This document shows, in pieces, positions 43,133 to 53,860 of a stretch of DNA of 64,000 nt. The notes under the pieces were generated by a model. The model had not been told where the DNA came from and did no database searches. It saw only the letters and a list, made by a program, of their open reading frames with translations. Both the position numbers and the translations under genes were made by a program. The number at the start of each line of letters is the position of its first letter. Position 1 is the stretch's first letter. This stretch comes from Cricetomys ansorgei (Eukaryota > Chordata > Mammalia > Rodentia > Nesomyidae): contig JAMJFZ010001133.1 of NCBI GenBank assembly GCA_026225945.1, positions 186,001 to 250,000 of the forward strand, written 5' to 3'.

Positions 43133-44233
43133 AAAGCGCTGTGTATTTTGGTTTTTTCCCCAAGGAAAGAGTGGAGGTTGTTCTATGGGAAATATAGCTA
43201 ATAGTTCAAAAATGCCTTTTGCAAACAGCTCTGAGACAGGGTCTTCTGCAAACTATTCTAAAGGAATACAGTCTAACCTGTTCCAAAGGTCCTGTAAATA
43301 TTCTGATGGAGGTGCTCCCCCCTTAATGGAGAGCTGTCTCCCTAACTGTGGAAATGGCTACTGTATTACCTCCTCTCTGAAAGGAATGTAAGGTGAAACT
43401 AATTCCATGCTGCTGTACCAGACAGAAAGATAAAGATAATGGAGTGAATGAGCTTAAAGCTTCTTGCAGAGGAAGATTAGAATATCTATGGATTAGTTTA
43501 AGCAGGTAGCGAAGACTGTGGGAGTTAGCTGGGTTGAAAGGGTGAGGAAAAAGTTGAGGGTCCATGGAAGGACACATTATCTATATCCTGGGGGTTTGTG
43601 GGGGGGCCTAATAAGAAAAGGACCAGACTTTGTATCTAAAATTCAGGGTTGAAAACACTTGCCAAAGGGAGAGAGAAACTAGATCTCCGGTTACCAGCTT
43701 TGCTGTGGGATTCTGTGACCCAGCAATCCAAAATGCAGGAGGAATGCACCTGGAGGTCAGTGGCTTTGTAGCTGAACATATACCACCCACACAGCTATGA
43801 TATCCTGGTGCCACCGACCACCCTTGGTGTCAGTGAATGAGCTCTTCTTCAGGGGCACAGCCATTGACATGACTCAACCGTCTCTACAAACCTGTGCTGC
43901 TGTAGGACTGTTATTTTCCCCATTTTCCAGGTTAAAACCTAAACAATAATAAGCAACCTCCTTCCTTAGTAAGGGAGCAGATCTTACGAGGCATCACCAC
44001 CTTAGCAATCCCAGCATGCTCTGTAGAAGGCAGTCCCCAAGAAGGAAGTGTAGGGATCTTCTTCTGTGTGTTCCTTCCAGGAGGAGGCCACCGTCAACAG
44101 CCAAGTTTTCAGAGACAGAGAGGCAGCTGCCTCTGAAGACACCTCTTGCTCAATTGTCCATGTTCAGGGTGTCCTGATCTACCCCTGCGTATCACCTTAG
44201 CTCTCCTGAACTCTCCTGCTTCAAAGGAGCAAT
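43133..44233. other. No recognised feature
   Basis: Contains GAGACAGGGTCTTCTGCAAA (43231), which resembles a B1 phrase by chance, without other B1 blocks. Otherwise unassigned. Confidence 0.35.
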
Positions 44234-44289
44234 CCCCCAACCACCCCCGGACCCCCAAACACCCCCTACTCCCAACCCCCCAAGCCCCC
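44234..44289 (-). promoter_or_regulatory. Strong G-quadruplex / i-motif candidate
   Basis: Plus strand has C5 or longer tracts at 44234-44238, 44244-44248, 44252-44256, 44262-44266, 44276-44281 and 44285-44289. Loops are 5, 3, 5, 9 and 3 nt (the 9-nt loop contains a further CCC). The minus strand therefore has six G5-6 tracts, enough for alternative quadruplexes. No gene promoter is recognisable nearby, so a role is not implied. Confidence 0.8.
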
Positions 44290-44830
44290 ACTCACCGCCA
44301 AGCTTTTGCAGGAGCTTTTCTGCCTCTTTGTTCCTGATCTCCTCCAATCCCCTTCTCCCTCACTGAATTTGCCACTTTGTTCAGAAATAGTTTCAAAACA
44401 CTGATCTCATCTGCTATGTCTGTTTAAAAATCTTTAAATGACATCGCCTTACTGATTAGCAGGGTAAACAATGACAGAACTCACATTAAAAGATGCTGTT
44501 GATTGCCCTGAAACATAACAGTCCAGACATGGGCTCTGAGCTGACAGAGAGTCTTCTGCAAGTTGTCCTCATAAAAACATCATTGTCGTCTCTTCTTCTA
44601 AACTCTTAGTGATCTCCTCACAGAACCCACAGATGAGTGTGGCAGAACGTTTTCATGACTGTAGCTTTACTATGACCTACGCTCATCCAAAAGAATTGTG
44701 TTATATTACATAATAAGGCTTACGGATGGGAAGGGTTGAAACAAGGAAAACCTTTTCCTACCTGAAAGAGTCAATTACATAGTTGGGGATGACATTCAAA
44801 GTCCTTAGGTGTAAAATAACTGAAAAACAC
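44290..44830. other. No recognised feature
   Basis: Unique-looking sequence. Nothing recognised. Confidence 0.4.
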
Positions 44831-45213
44831 TGTCTTAGTTAGGGTTTCTATTGCTATGATGAAACACCAGCTTGGGAGGAAAGGGTTTATTTCAGCTTAG
44901 AGTCCACATTACTGTCCATCACCAAAAGGTGTCAGAGCAGCAACCCATGCAGAAGCCATAAAAGGTGCTGCTTACCAACTTGATCCTTGTAGCTTATTCA
45001 GCCTGCTTCTTACACACACCCAGGACCATCTGCTCAGGGGTGGCCTCACTCACAGTGAGCAGAGCTCTCCCACATTAATTGCTAATACAGAAAATGCCCC
45101 GTAGGCTTACTCACAGGACAATCTGATGTGGGCTTGTTCCCAATTGTGGTTCCCTCTTCACAGATAATTCTAGCTTGTGTCAAATTGACAACGAAACAAA
45201 ACAGGACAGGGAC
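44831..45213 (-). mobile_element. Rodent ERVL/MaLR-type solo LTR, reverse orientation
   Basis: TGTCTTAGTTAGGGTTTCTA, TTGCTATGATGAAACACCAG, GGGAGGAAAGGGTTTATTTC (reverse polyadenylation end), GCCATAAAAGGTGCTGCTTA, CACCCAGGACCATCTG, AATGCCCCGTAGGCTTACTC, ATTCTAGCTTGTGTCAAATT. Same family as 28221 and 53043. Confidence 0.85.
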
Positions 45214-45276
45214 ACCATCGGATCCCACAGAAGCAAACACTTAATGGCAATACTGCCGTGGTATTATGTGATCTCA
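45214..45276. other. Spacer without recognised feature
   Basis: Short spacer between the LTR and the CTCF-like motif. Confidence 0.35.
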
Positions 45277-45290
45277 GAAGCAGAGGGCGG
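45277..45290 (+). promoter_or_regulatory. Candidate CTCF-binding motif
   Basis: GAAGCAGAGGGCGG matches 12 of 14 positions of the CTCF core CCASYAGRKGGCRS (the first two bases differ). It lies about 65 bp beyond the LTR end, in unique sequence. Confidence 0.28.
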
Positions 45291-45561
45291 CTGCTATGAT
45301 GTTGGAGAGTTTCTTGGAGTAGAGCAGCAGCAGTTTCCCAAATGACTGTGTGAGGGCAGATACCATTAGCTCATGTGGGTCTTGAGAGACCCCCAGCTGG
45401 ACACTTAACCAGGACCCCAAGCTAACCTGATATTCCCCAACCTGTTGGTCCAAAAGGTCCATAAAGAACCTCTTCTATCTTCCTGTGACCTCATCCATTT
45501 AGCAGCTCAGAGTTTGCATCTGAGACATGGTCCTTGTGACATTGTCCCTGCATGCACTATG

Positions 45562-45562
<1 letters not shown>
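45291..45562. other. No recognised feature
   Basis: Unique-looking sequence. Nothing recognised. Confidence 0.4.
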
Positions 45563-45605
<43 letters not shown>

Positions 45606-45618
45606 ATGTGTGTGTGTA
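45563..45618 (+). repeat. (GT)n microsatellite
   Basis: About 18 GT units, then TATGTGCATGTGTGTGTGTA. No SINE body is visible beside it. Confidence 0.95.
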
Positions 45619-46219
45619 TTTACTGTTTGATGCTCAGCCTACAGCCTATTTCCAGCCTTCAGTGCAACATGAAATCTCTCAGCCCAGTGCATTTGCCACA
45701 GTTTGGACAGAGGCACTCGTAGACATGAAAATATCTTAAACTTCTCCGACTAGAGGGTAAAATTTGTGGCCATTGAGGCTGCTGGAGGGTGAAATCAAAA
45801 AATATGCGCACAGCTGATAAAGGTGCTGACAGGCTGTAAGGTTAGATCTTAGGGTGAGAAGCGATGAGATCAAGGCATGAGAAGAAAACCAAGCCCCATC
45901 AAGACAAGATTTAACAAAGGGAAAACTAGTGTCTCCCCTGCGTGAACCTAACTGTGATGGCCTTGGCTGCTTGCCTGCCTCAGGTTCTTGCCTCTAAGAG
46001 CTCTCATTTTGTTTTAAAGGCTGAAATGCTCAAGTATCCCATGTAGGAAACTTGCAGCTAATGAGAAAATGGCAAGACATGAAACCAGCCCTGACCAACT
46101 GGGTCCCGAGTTAGAGGGGATCCAGAGAAAAGCATTCCTTATTAACAGAAACAGAAACCTGGAGAAGTTAGGCTGTGCCTGCCTGTACCTCATGAAGTGT
46201 TCCAAATGGATCAACACCA
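45619..46219. other. No recognised feature
   Basis: Opposed 68- and 114-codon frames around 46014-46413 without motifs. Otherwise unassigned. Confidence 0.4.
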
Positions 46220-46560
46220 TGATTATCAGTCACCATTTTATCACTCTGACAGATGCCAGGGATAGTCAACTCAAAGGAGCAAGGATTAATTCTGGCTCAT
46301 GCTTCAGAGGTTCAGGTTTATGCTCACTCGGTTTTCTGTGTTCTAGAGTATCAGAAGCACAGGATAGAGGAATCCTGTTCACTTTGTGGTTACCAGGAAC
46401 AGAGAGAGAATGACACAGAAAAGAAGGTACCAGGACAAAAGAGGCCATTCAAGGAACAGCCCCAGCGATCTACTTCTTGGACACCCCCTAGAGTTTCCAG
46501 CCTTTCCACCAACAGCCTATCCAGTTATGAATCAAACAATGTCCAATGATGAAACGGGAG
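46220..46560 (-). mobile_element. Diverged MaLR-type LTR, reverse orientation
   Basis: ATCACTCTGACAGATGCCAG, TAATTCTGGCTCATGCTTCA, GAGGTTCAGGTTTATG, then CGATCTACTTCTTGGACAC, CCCCTAGAGTTTCCAGCC and CAAACAATGTCCAATGATG follow the order of a reverse-complement MaLR LTR. The 98- and 76-codon frames here are incidental. Confidence 0.58.
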
Positions 46561-46746
46561 CCTGTACAAGCCTATCACTTCCCAAAGGACAAGGTCTGAT
46601 GGAGAAATGCCGATGATGTCACCAAGTCAGGGCCCTGTTGCTCACCTGTCCATCATCTTACTATGCAAATGTCCCTACTGTTCATGCTACTGTAGCTAGT
46701 ACAATCTATAAGTTGTAACCGAGCATCCTATCTGCTGAGCAAATAC
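46561..46746. other. Spacer without recognised feature
   Basis: Unique-looking spacer between two minus-strand LTRs. Confidence 0.4.
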
Positions 46747-47066
46747 TGCGTTGCTTCCTTGTTCTGTTGTAGCATCAAAAAGCTCAACTGAAGGAACTAA
46801 GGGAGAGGGTCTTATTTTAGCCCACAGTTGAGGGAGGTCATGGTGGCAGACCCTGAGGTAGTTGGGCACAGTGTATGCGCAGTCATCAGGAAGGGAAATG
46901 AACGCTGGTGCTCAGCTTTTCTACTTGGTCTGGGACTCCAGCCCATGTTATTGTGCTACCTATATTTAAGATGAATCTTCCCACCTGAATTAACTTAATC
47001 TATATGATCCCTCACAGGCGTGCCCAGACTTGATTCTGTCTATCAAGTAGACAGTATGAGCCATCA
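46747..47066 (-). mobile_element. Rodent MaLR/ERVL-type solo LTR, reverse orientation
   Basis: TGCGTTGCTTCCTTGTTCTG, AGGGAGAGGGTCTTATTTTA, GCCCACAGTTGAGGGAGGTC, CCACCTGAATTAACTTAATC, ATGATCCCTCACAGGCGTGC, CCCAGACTTGATTCTGTCTA, TCAAGTAGACA..CCATCA. TG...CA ends are present. No exact 5-bp duplication was found. Confidence 0.75.
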
Positions 47067-48159
47067 CACATATCAAATTCAGTGTGACTAAAATAAAACA
47101 TAACATCGGCCAAAACACAACACGGGCCAAAACATCCTGTTTCCTTGTACAACACATCAAATCTGCCTGCTTGAGGAGCAAGCACCAGAAGAGCCAGCGA
47201 TACCGTTTGTAGTTTTCCTCAAGTGCGTGAGCAACTCAAGTGCGTCTTCCCGCAGAGCATCCAGATTTGGCACTTCAAATGGACTGGCCAATCTTCTTGA
47301 CAAGCTGCATTTTCCTTTTCAGTATTCTGGTAATTCCATTGAAATGGCATGCTCTTTCCGCTTTGAATGGAAATCTGGACTCCAGTGACTTAAAGCGTCC
47401 CACCTGCACAACCTGCCAGTCACAGAGAAGTAGGGATGACAAGTGCTTTATAAATCCTGTGTTTTTACAAACTGAAAAGGAATTGAAGTGACATATGCCC
47501 AGCCAGGCAGAGAGTCTCCTCAGGACCAGTTCCAGTGAAACAGACTTCACCCTTCATTGGCTGCATGGTGTCTCCATTTCCGAGTCAGTTTTGAATGGAG
47601 CAGTGAAACATGCCAAAGGCTCTGAGTCTTTAGACACAGGAATCAAAGTTCACATCTTAACTCCAGCCCTGAAAAACCCAAGAAAACACCATCAACCCCA
47701 ACCCTGTGCTGCAGCCGCGGCAGCTGGACTGGCTCCTGGCAGTCCTTTTACTTTTTGCAAAAACTCTGACCCATCATTTTTCTTCCTATGGTGTCCTCTC
47801 TCTGGGGTTCAGTCATAAAATCCAGCTTTGCTGACAGAGGGCTCAGTGCTCCACTAGTTACTGGGGTTGCAGCCAGGCTCCCGCAGCCTCCGGGCCGCCT
47901 TGTGACTGGGTCTTTAAACTGTTTCCTCCTTCACCAGGTTTCTTCTGAGCTACCAAATAGTTCTAATTCCATGGCCTCTGTGCTTCCTGCCAATTCCCAG
48001 GGGCTTTGGTGAACTCTCTCAGACCCCCATCCTGCTTAGTCCCTGTTTCTCAGCACATCCTGTTTCTAAGAACCCATGCACATTGTTTCCAGCAAGAGGC
48101 AAGAGGAGCCCCAAACCTCAGTATGTTCATCCTCTGAGTTACTCAAAACTCCACTGTCA
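47067..48159. other. No recognised feature
   Basis: Unique-looking sequence. Frames of 74-107 codons at 47240-48012 in several phases have no recognised domain. A GC patch with GCAGCCGCGGCAGCTGG lies at 47710. Confidence 0.38.
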
Positions 48160-48220
48160 CCTCTCCTTCTTCCTCTTCTTCCTCCCCCTCTCCCTTCTCC
48201 TCTTCCTTCCCCTCCTTTTT
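48160..48220 (+). repeat. 61-nt pure pyrimidine run
   Basis: Uninterrupted C/T made of CTTCCT, CCCCCTC and CTTCCCC words. It can form triplex DNA and resembles a very long polypyrimidine tract, though no AG splice acceptor follows closely. Confidence 0.92.
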
Positions 48221-48369
48221 GTAGAAATATCTAGATTGTTTAGAGGTGGCGTTGGTGTTTTTATCCTTCCTCTGTGATTCATTGTTAACCCACTTAAATG
48301 TTTCAAACCTTCTATTCTGTTCATCTGGAATGGTTATTTTAAAAATGGATTCCAAACTGAAAGCTTTCT
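48221..48369. other. Spacer without recognised feature
   Basis: Unique-looking spacer. Confidence 0.4.
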
Positions 48370-48560
48370 GAAGGTGACTTGAATCACCCTGCTTTTCTGT
48401 TTGCTTCCCTGGGTGTCCCTGAACTTATCAGACTGCCATTTCCTCATTTCTCACCCATAATGCCATCTGAGGGCAGGTGGAGAACCTATTAGGCCTAGAT
48501 TTATCCCAGTGCCTGGCCCAGGGACCAAAGCACAGTAAGCACTTGGTGATTCCATATGGA
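48370..48560 (+). mobile_element. L2-type LINE 3' fragment
   Basis: Ends with CTGAGGGCAGG..CCAGTGCCTGGCCCAGGGAC..AGCACAGTAAGCACTTGGTG, the order of an L2/MIR-like 3' end (CAGTGCCTGGCACA..AGTAGGCACTCAATAAAT). Ancient mammalian repeat. Confidence 0.5.
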
Positions 48561-48954
48561 AAGCCAGAAAAAAAGTTATCTAGTTAAAAAAAATTTTTTT
48601 CTTTATCACCAAAGAAGTCTATTCTGCAGAGATGAATTCTTGAAACATGGACTTTTTTATCTTCTGTACCAGTCAGAACTACTGTTCAGATTTGCTCCCA
48701 CAAATACAGTTTCAAATGCGAACTTACCTTGATTAGCATCTAAAATGCATGCATGATTTCCTTTTCCTTCTTTTGCTCTCACTTACTTTGCTCCATGAGA
48801 ATGGAAATGAATTCTCTCCATCCGTTACCCCATATGGTTCTCCCTTACTGATGTTTATTCTGTCTTCTGCTCCCTGTCATTTTGATCATGGAAATTACAG
48901 TGATCAACAAAGTGCATTTCCTAATTCCAGTGATTAACTCTCACTTGTGATTTT
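48561..48954. other. No recognised feature
   Basis: Unique-looking sequence with AAAAAAATTTTTTT at 48587-48600, a 14-bp palindromic A/T run. Confidence 0.4.
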
Positions 48955-49175
48955 CATTTTTAGATTTATTTTATTTTATGTGTTTGCGTGTTTGTCTGCA
49001 GGTTATATCTGAGCACCATATGTGTGCAGTGACTATAGAGGTCAGAAGAATGTATCAGAGTCCCTGGAACTAAAGTTACAGATGATTGTGAGCTGCCACG
49101 TGCTCGGCGTTGAACTCAGGTCCTCTGCAAGAGCAGGCAGTGCTCTTAACTGTGGAGCTCTCTCTCCAGTCCCTC
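48955..49175 (-). mobile_element. B3-type SINE, reverse orientation
   Basis: TTTTTAGATTTATTTTATTT, ATATCTGAGCACCATATGTG, GACTATAGAGGTCAGAAGAA, GAACTAAAGTTACAGATGAT, TGTGAGCTGCCACGTGC, GTTGAACTCAGGTCCTCTGC, CAGTGCTCTTAACTGTGGAG, ending CTCTCCAGTCCC. Confidence 0.9.
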
Positions 49176-49657
49176 ACTTGCTTCTAAGTGTTATGCTGAG
49201 GTCTGGTTTTAAAACTGAAGGATGTGAATAATGAGCCCTTTCTACTTTCATTCCCACCGTGAATTTCATTAAAGATAAGAGCAAGATGCTCTGATATTTG
49301 TCTTCTCATGAAGAGGAGAATGGGAAGGTATTGAATCCTGCTCTGACAGGTTGGAGCTGTTGAGTTGACATTCATTTAACTCTTGTGGGTTTCAATGTCA
49401 TGGGAAAAACAGAAAACCTCAACTGGTTAACCTCCAGGTAATTCCCGTGAAAATACATAAAGCATCTAAGACAATGCAGACGGTTATTGATGAAATTTTA
49501 TGGTATTTTTAAAGCCAAAGTGCTTCGTTTCAGTATACAGAACTTTATTTCAATATAAAAAGAGAAAGCTAGAGTATCTAAACAATCTAAATAGTTTAAC
49601 CTATCTAAAGAATTACATAGCTTGTCTACACTTAACTGAAGGTATTTAGATTGGGGG
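49176..49657. other. No recognised feature
   Basis: AT-rich. TATCTAAACAATCTAAATAG-type near-repeats of ATCTAAA are seen at 49575-49615. Confidence 0.4.
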
Positions 49658-49808
49658 CGGAGTGTTTGAGATAGGGTCTCCTGTAATCCAGGTTGGTCTT
49701 GAACTTACTATGTGTATATGTAGTTGAGGATGCCTTTGAGATCCTGATCCCCCTCCTCTGTCTCCCAACTGCTGGAGTTACAGGTGTGTGCCACCATCCC
49801 TGACTGGC
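49658..49808 (-). mobile_element. B1-type SINE, reverse orientation
   Basis: GTTTGAGATAGGGTCTCCTG, TAATCCAGGTTGGTCTTGAA, CCTCCTCTGTCTCCCAACTG, CTGGAGTTACAGGTGTGTGC and CACCATCCCTGACTGGC. Well-preserved order of a reverse B1, missing part of the A-tail. Confidence 0.88.
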
Positions 49809-50243
49809 ATGATTGTTTACAACATATCCACTCTAGTATTGCCTCTAGATACAAAGAGAACTGTAAAGCAGGATATTGTTTTAGAGGAGCAAAGGGGAAG
49901 GATAAACTTCTACTTAAGTGGAGTTTGGTGCTTCAAGTATAGCCAACTGGTATGTAGGTGGAACAGGCAGTGTCCGGTGTCTTAGCTGGGACTAAGAAGT
50001 GTGGACATTGTGAAGAATTTAGGGTATGCACAGTTCTAATATTAGCATGGCTAGTTCTTGCTTAGCTTATAGTATATACATTCTATGAGTATGGCAGGCC
50101 ATCAGCTCCATGCTACCCTGCCTCCTGTTTTCAACGAGCTCCCAAACGGGGCTCAAACATTTGTACTCTGTTCTCTCTTCCAGTGACCATGGGACCTAGT
50201 TGCATATAGAAAGACTAAGTTGATCTTAAGTGCTAAGAATCTT
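49809..50243. other. No recognised feature
   Basis: Unique-looking sequence. Nothing recognised. Confidence 0.4.
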
Positions 50244-50449
50244 TTTGTGTGTGTGTGTGTGTGTAATGATGTATGTTAATGTGCATGTGGTGATGTATGT
50301 GATTTGTGCGGTAATGTATGTGTTTTGTATGTAGTAATGTATATATGTGTGATGATTTGTATGTGTATTAATGTATATGTAGTATGTGTAAAGGTGTGTG
50401 GAGTTCTGTGTGGGTAGTGAATGTGTAAGCACACCTGTGTGTTAGCATC
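50244..50449 (+). repeat. TG/TGTA-rich low-complexity region
   Basis: (GT)9 followed by many TAATGTATGTG/TGATGTATGTG words. Probably the expanded CA-type tail of the reverse SINE that follows. Confidence 0.8.
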
Positions 50450-50725
50450 ACTCCCGTGTATGTGAAGGCCAGAAGTTGCCTTTGTAACTCTCCACCTTGA
50501 TATTTTTAGACAGGGTCTCTCTGCGAACCTGAAGCCCTCATTTGCAGTCTGGCTGGCTGGGCAGTGAGCCCCAGAGTTCCTTTCATCTTCCCCACCGTAG
50601 TGCTGGGATCACAGCTCCCCTGCCAGGCCTGACTTTTTCACCCCTGTGAGTGTTAGGGATCCAAATTTGTGTTTTCATGCTGCCATAAAAGTACATTAGC
50701 CACTATGCTACCACCTCAGCCCCAC
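50450..50725 (-). mobile_element. Composite rodent SINE, reverse orientation
   Basis: GTGTATGTGAAGGCCAGAAG, TTTTTAGACAGGGTCTCTCT, GTCTGGCTGGCTGGGCAGTG, AGCCCCAGAGTTCC, GTAGTGCTGGGATCACAG, GTGAGTGTTAGGGATCC, ending CTACCACCTCAGCCCC, a decayed reverse tRNA-like head. Confidence 0.78.
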
Positions 50726-51651
50726 TGAACAGCTCTTGCAATGGGTTTAGAAGGTATCATCATTTGGCTTTTCTTTCCCACTGCTGCACAATCTGAAACT
50801 GCCAGGAGGAACAAGCTGTTCATGTCAAACAGGATGAAATAGAGGGTTCCAAAGAGCTCTGGAAACCAACTGTTACATTTGGTGAGCTAGATATCAAAGA
50901 GCCTTTGTGTTTCTCAGACAGTGTATAGACTTCTGATTGCAGATATGAATTCAGCCCTATCAGCTGAGTGTGCAGTTGGACAAACAGTGACCATTTTCTC
51001 TGATTTTTATGGGCCCATAGCAGGTCCCAATCCAGTGCGGTGACATGAGTTAATTAACAACATGAGCCAAACCATAGCCAGGAAGGGCTCCAGCTCTGGT
51101 TGAGAAAGACTGGACTATACTACAGTATGTTATGTGCCATACAGTCTGAAGACCAACAGCCCAGATATTGTCTGAAAGCTTATTAGATTCTTAAGGTCTC
51201 TCCTGAACCAGAGGTGCTCTTTAACCACCTTCCCAGGATTATTTGTGCATAGAATAAAGACATTTAAATGTTGAATTAATCACAAGCTCTCTCAGGTAAC
51301 ACAACCAATATCTTTAAAAAAAAAAAAATCTTTCCTGTCTCCATTTCTTGGTACAAATGTCTAAATGGCATGCAATAGCCAAATCAAAGCTTTATGAAGG
51401 AAATATAATGCTGGCTCGGGGCCAGCCCGGAATCCCACTGTAGTTTTGGTTACCAGGAATCTACCATTGTTTGGGAAGTGGACCACCCAGCTATGAGGAG
51501 ACGGAGGAGTAAAAGGTGCGACTGGAGGCAAGGAGGAAGGAAGATGGAATGAGAGAAAGCACAGTGGAATGGATACATCCTCAGACGCCATTCCATGATG
51601 ACTGAGCAAACGATGATAAGACTTGATCAAAAACTAGCCAACTCCCTATCC
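50726..51651. other. No recognised feature
   Basis: Unique-looking sequence with a 13-nt A run at about 51316. Confidence 0.4.
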
Positions 51652-51671
51652 AATGAATGAATTCATTCATT
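51652..51671. repeat. Perfect 20-bp palindrome
   Basis: AATGAATGAATTCATTCATT has two 10-nt arms with no spacer. Probably two meeting tetranucleotide runs (GAAT and ATTC). Confidence 0.9.
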
Positions 51672-52749
51672 CAAGAAATAATCGCGGAATAACAAATACG
51701 CACTATGAGATGAATCATAGGCTGCAGCAGAGACAGTGACTAAAGTTTCATTCACTTTCCATTCTGTTAGATGAAATGTAAGATAATATAAAACAAATAG
51801 AAAGTAACATACCAGAAAATGCTAAGGAGTGCCTGAATTAATTTTATACTTGGTGGTGGGTTAATCTTATACTTGGTGACCAGGAAAATCTTGCTGATGC
51901 GATCCCTCTGAGTGAAAATCTGAGCTGACAAAGGGAGACATGGCCCCTACAGCTTCCTGAGGCTACTGGGTAAACAGAAAGCACAGTGTGTCCCACGCTC
52001 CACAGCTGAGACACAAGAGAAATGAGACGGTGGGAACACAGTGTCAGGAAGATGGGTGTAAGAAAAAAAGAACCACAAGCTTCAGACACTCTAAGGTCTC
52101 TGGCTTCCATGTAGGGGGTGGGAAATCATTATAAGACTTCATACAAGGAGAAAAGTGAGCTGATCCCTGTTATCCTGACCACTGTGGCTGTTGGTACGGT
52201 GAGCCAGAACACTGTGGTGTTGACCCTCCAAACAGCAGCTTGGACCAAGGAAGTGGGTGGAAGTAGCAACACTGGTCAGATTCTGATGGATTTGTCCTGG
52301 ATTGTGAAGTTATAGAGTCAGTGTTGACTTGAGCAGCTGAGGAAAATGGTGTTTCTATTTTCTGAGATGAAGGAGTACTATTTAGGGGGAGATGAGGCTC
52401 TCCTACTGGAGTGAGTGGTTATTATACATAACCATATTGACTCCTGTTCTCTTGTTTTCTCAACACAGACAACACTCCAAGGAGTCTATTGAAAAGTCTT
52501 GAGTCAATTTCTAGGAGAATTTTCAGAACAAGAATCACTTTACTCTCTGCACTGGTGTGAGCTTCTACAGGAATCACAGCAACCCAAACTATAATGGTAA
52601 CTCAGCTCCCCGTTGCCTTCAGGAGAAGGGATGGCCAGAGCCACTTATCCATGTCCCTTAGAGTTCAATACCACAAATCACTAGTTTGAGATAAACTTGG
52701 AAAGTTCAGAGAATTCTCTGATCTCCAACTACATAACCAGAATAATAAT
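51672..52749. other. No recognised feature
   Basis: Unique-looking sequence. Opposed 65- and 88-codon frames at 51844-52315 have no motifs. Confidence 0.4.
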
Positions 52750-52835
52750 ACAGGGACTAGAGATATAGCTCAATGACATATCATGTATCCAGCATCTTTG
52801 GGCCCCTGGGCTAAGTCCTCAGCTCTAAATGATAA
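52750..52835 (+). mobile_element. ID-type SINE, diverged
   Basis: GGGACTAGAGATATAGCTCA is an ID A-box region. It is followed by CCAGCATCTTTGGGCCCCTG and GGCTAAGTCCTCAGCTC, a degraded B-box region. Confidence 0.6.
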
Positions 52836-52925
52836 TAACACACAGGTCTCACATGTCTTACAAGATTGTTGTAAGGATCAAATAAAACAACGATGCCATG
52901 CTGCACAGTAGCCACGGCTCTGATT
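52836..52925 (+). mobile_element. MIR fragment
   Basis: CACACAGGTCTCACATGTCT, ACAAGATTGTTGTAAGGATC and AAATAAAACAACG match the MIR core TTGTTGTGAGGATTAAATGA. Ancient. Confidence 0.62.
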
Positions 52926-53042
52926 AGCTGCAAGACATAGCAAGATGCTTTTGTTGCAAGATGATGCTTTGCAACTGTAGATGCTGTAAGTCCAAATATG
53001 TAAGGTGATTTAAAAAGTCAAACAGTGTTCAGATTTACCTCT
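52926..53042. other. Spacer without recognised feature
   Basis: Short spacer with a local AAGATG duplication near 52950-52970. Confidence 0.35.
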
Positions 53043-53435
53043 TGTCTTAGCTTACTTTTTCTATAGCTGTAATAAAATTATGACCACAAGCAACTTCAGG
53101 AGGAAGGGGTTTATCTCGACTTACAGCTTATAGTACAACACAAAGGAAAAGAAGGCCAGGGACTCAAGGTAGGCACCTGAAGGCATGAACTGAAACAGAG
53201 ACCATGGAGGAACACTGCCCACGAGCTTGCTCGATCTGCTTCCTTATGCTTCCCAGGACCACCTGTGCAGGAGCAGCACTCCCCACGGTGTGCTGGGCCC
53301 TCCTACATCAATTATTAATCAAGAAAATGTTCCACGGAGCTGCTTGCAGACAGTCTGATGGAGGAGTTTTCTCAACGGAGGCTCCCTTATCCCAGATGAT
53401 TCTAGCTTGTGTCAAGCTGACAAAACCCTATCGGA
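53043..53435 (-). mobile_element. Rodent ERVL/MaLR-type solo LTR, reverse orientation
   Basis: TGTCTTAGCTTACTTTTTCT, AGGAGGAAGGGGTTTATCTC, GACCATGGAGGAACACTGCC, GCTTCCCAGGACCACCTGTG, GTGTGCTGGGCCCTCCTACA, CAATTATTAATCAAGAAAAT, GATTCTAGCTTGTGTCAAGC. Third copy of the 28221/44831 family. The 96-codon plus frame (53204-53494) is within it and incidental. Confidence 0.85.
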
Positions 53436-53744
53436 ACATCCACCAAAGCCATAGACAGCTAGCAGCCTTTCTCCTTGAATGGGAGACATTATGATGTTCT
53501 TGGCAGCAGAGTGGTTTGATAATCAAGGATTTCTGGCATACCATCAACTTGCAATGCACATATCTGACAACAGCAAATGGCTGGATCAAAAAAATCAGAA
53601 CATATTTATAGTTTGTGCTCTCGTGAACTGAAGTTTTAGTTGAATTATCTACAAGATACATTTGCTATATTAATATATTTTTTAAATTGCAGTCTTATGT
53701 GGACAAGTGCAAGGTGGGGACTCGAACTAAGAACAGGAAGAAGT
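53436..53744. other. No recognised feature
   Basis: Unique-looking spacer. Nothing recognised. Confidence 0.4.
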
Positions 53745-53858
53745 TGAACCTGGTGGAAAGACAGGCCTGTCTTTCCAGCTGCTTGGGGAGCAGAGACAAG
53801 AGAATCACAAGTTGAAGACCAGCCTGGGTAGCCTAGGAAGCCTTCAAATCGAAAAGTA
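53745..53858 (+). mobile_element. B1/B4-type right-half fragment
   Basis: TTTCCAGCTGCTTGGGGAGC, GACAAGAGAATCACAAGTTG and AAGACCAGCCTGGGTAGCCT. A diverged B1-like half. Confidence 0.62.
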
Positions 53859-53860
53859 AA

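Noticed and set aside
43017..43391. 124-codon frame with a lysine-rich start resembling a nuclear localisation signal
   Set aside because: The lysines come from an A-rich low-complexity run. The rest has no recognised domain.
48160..48360. Splice acceptor after the pyrimidine run
   Set aside because: The run is followed by GTAG at once and then by no open frame with a recognisable product. Pyrimidine content alone is not evidence of an exon.
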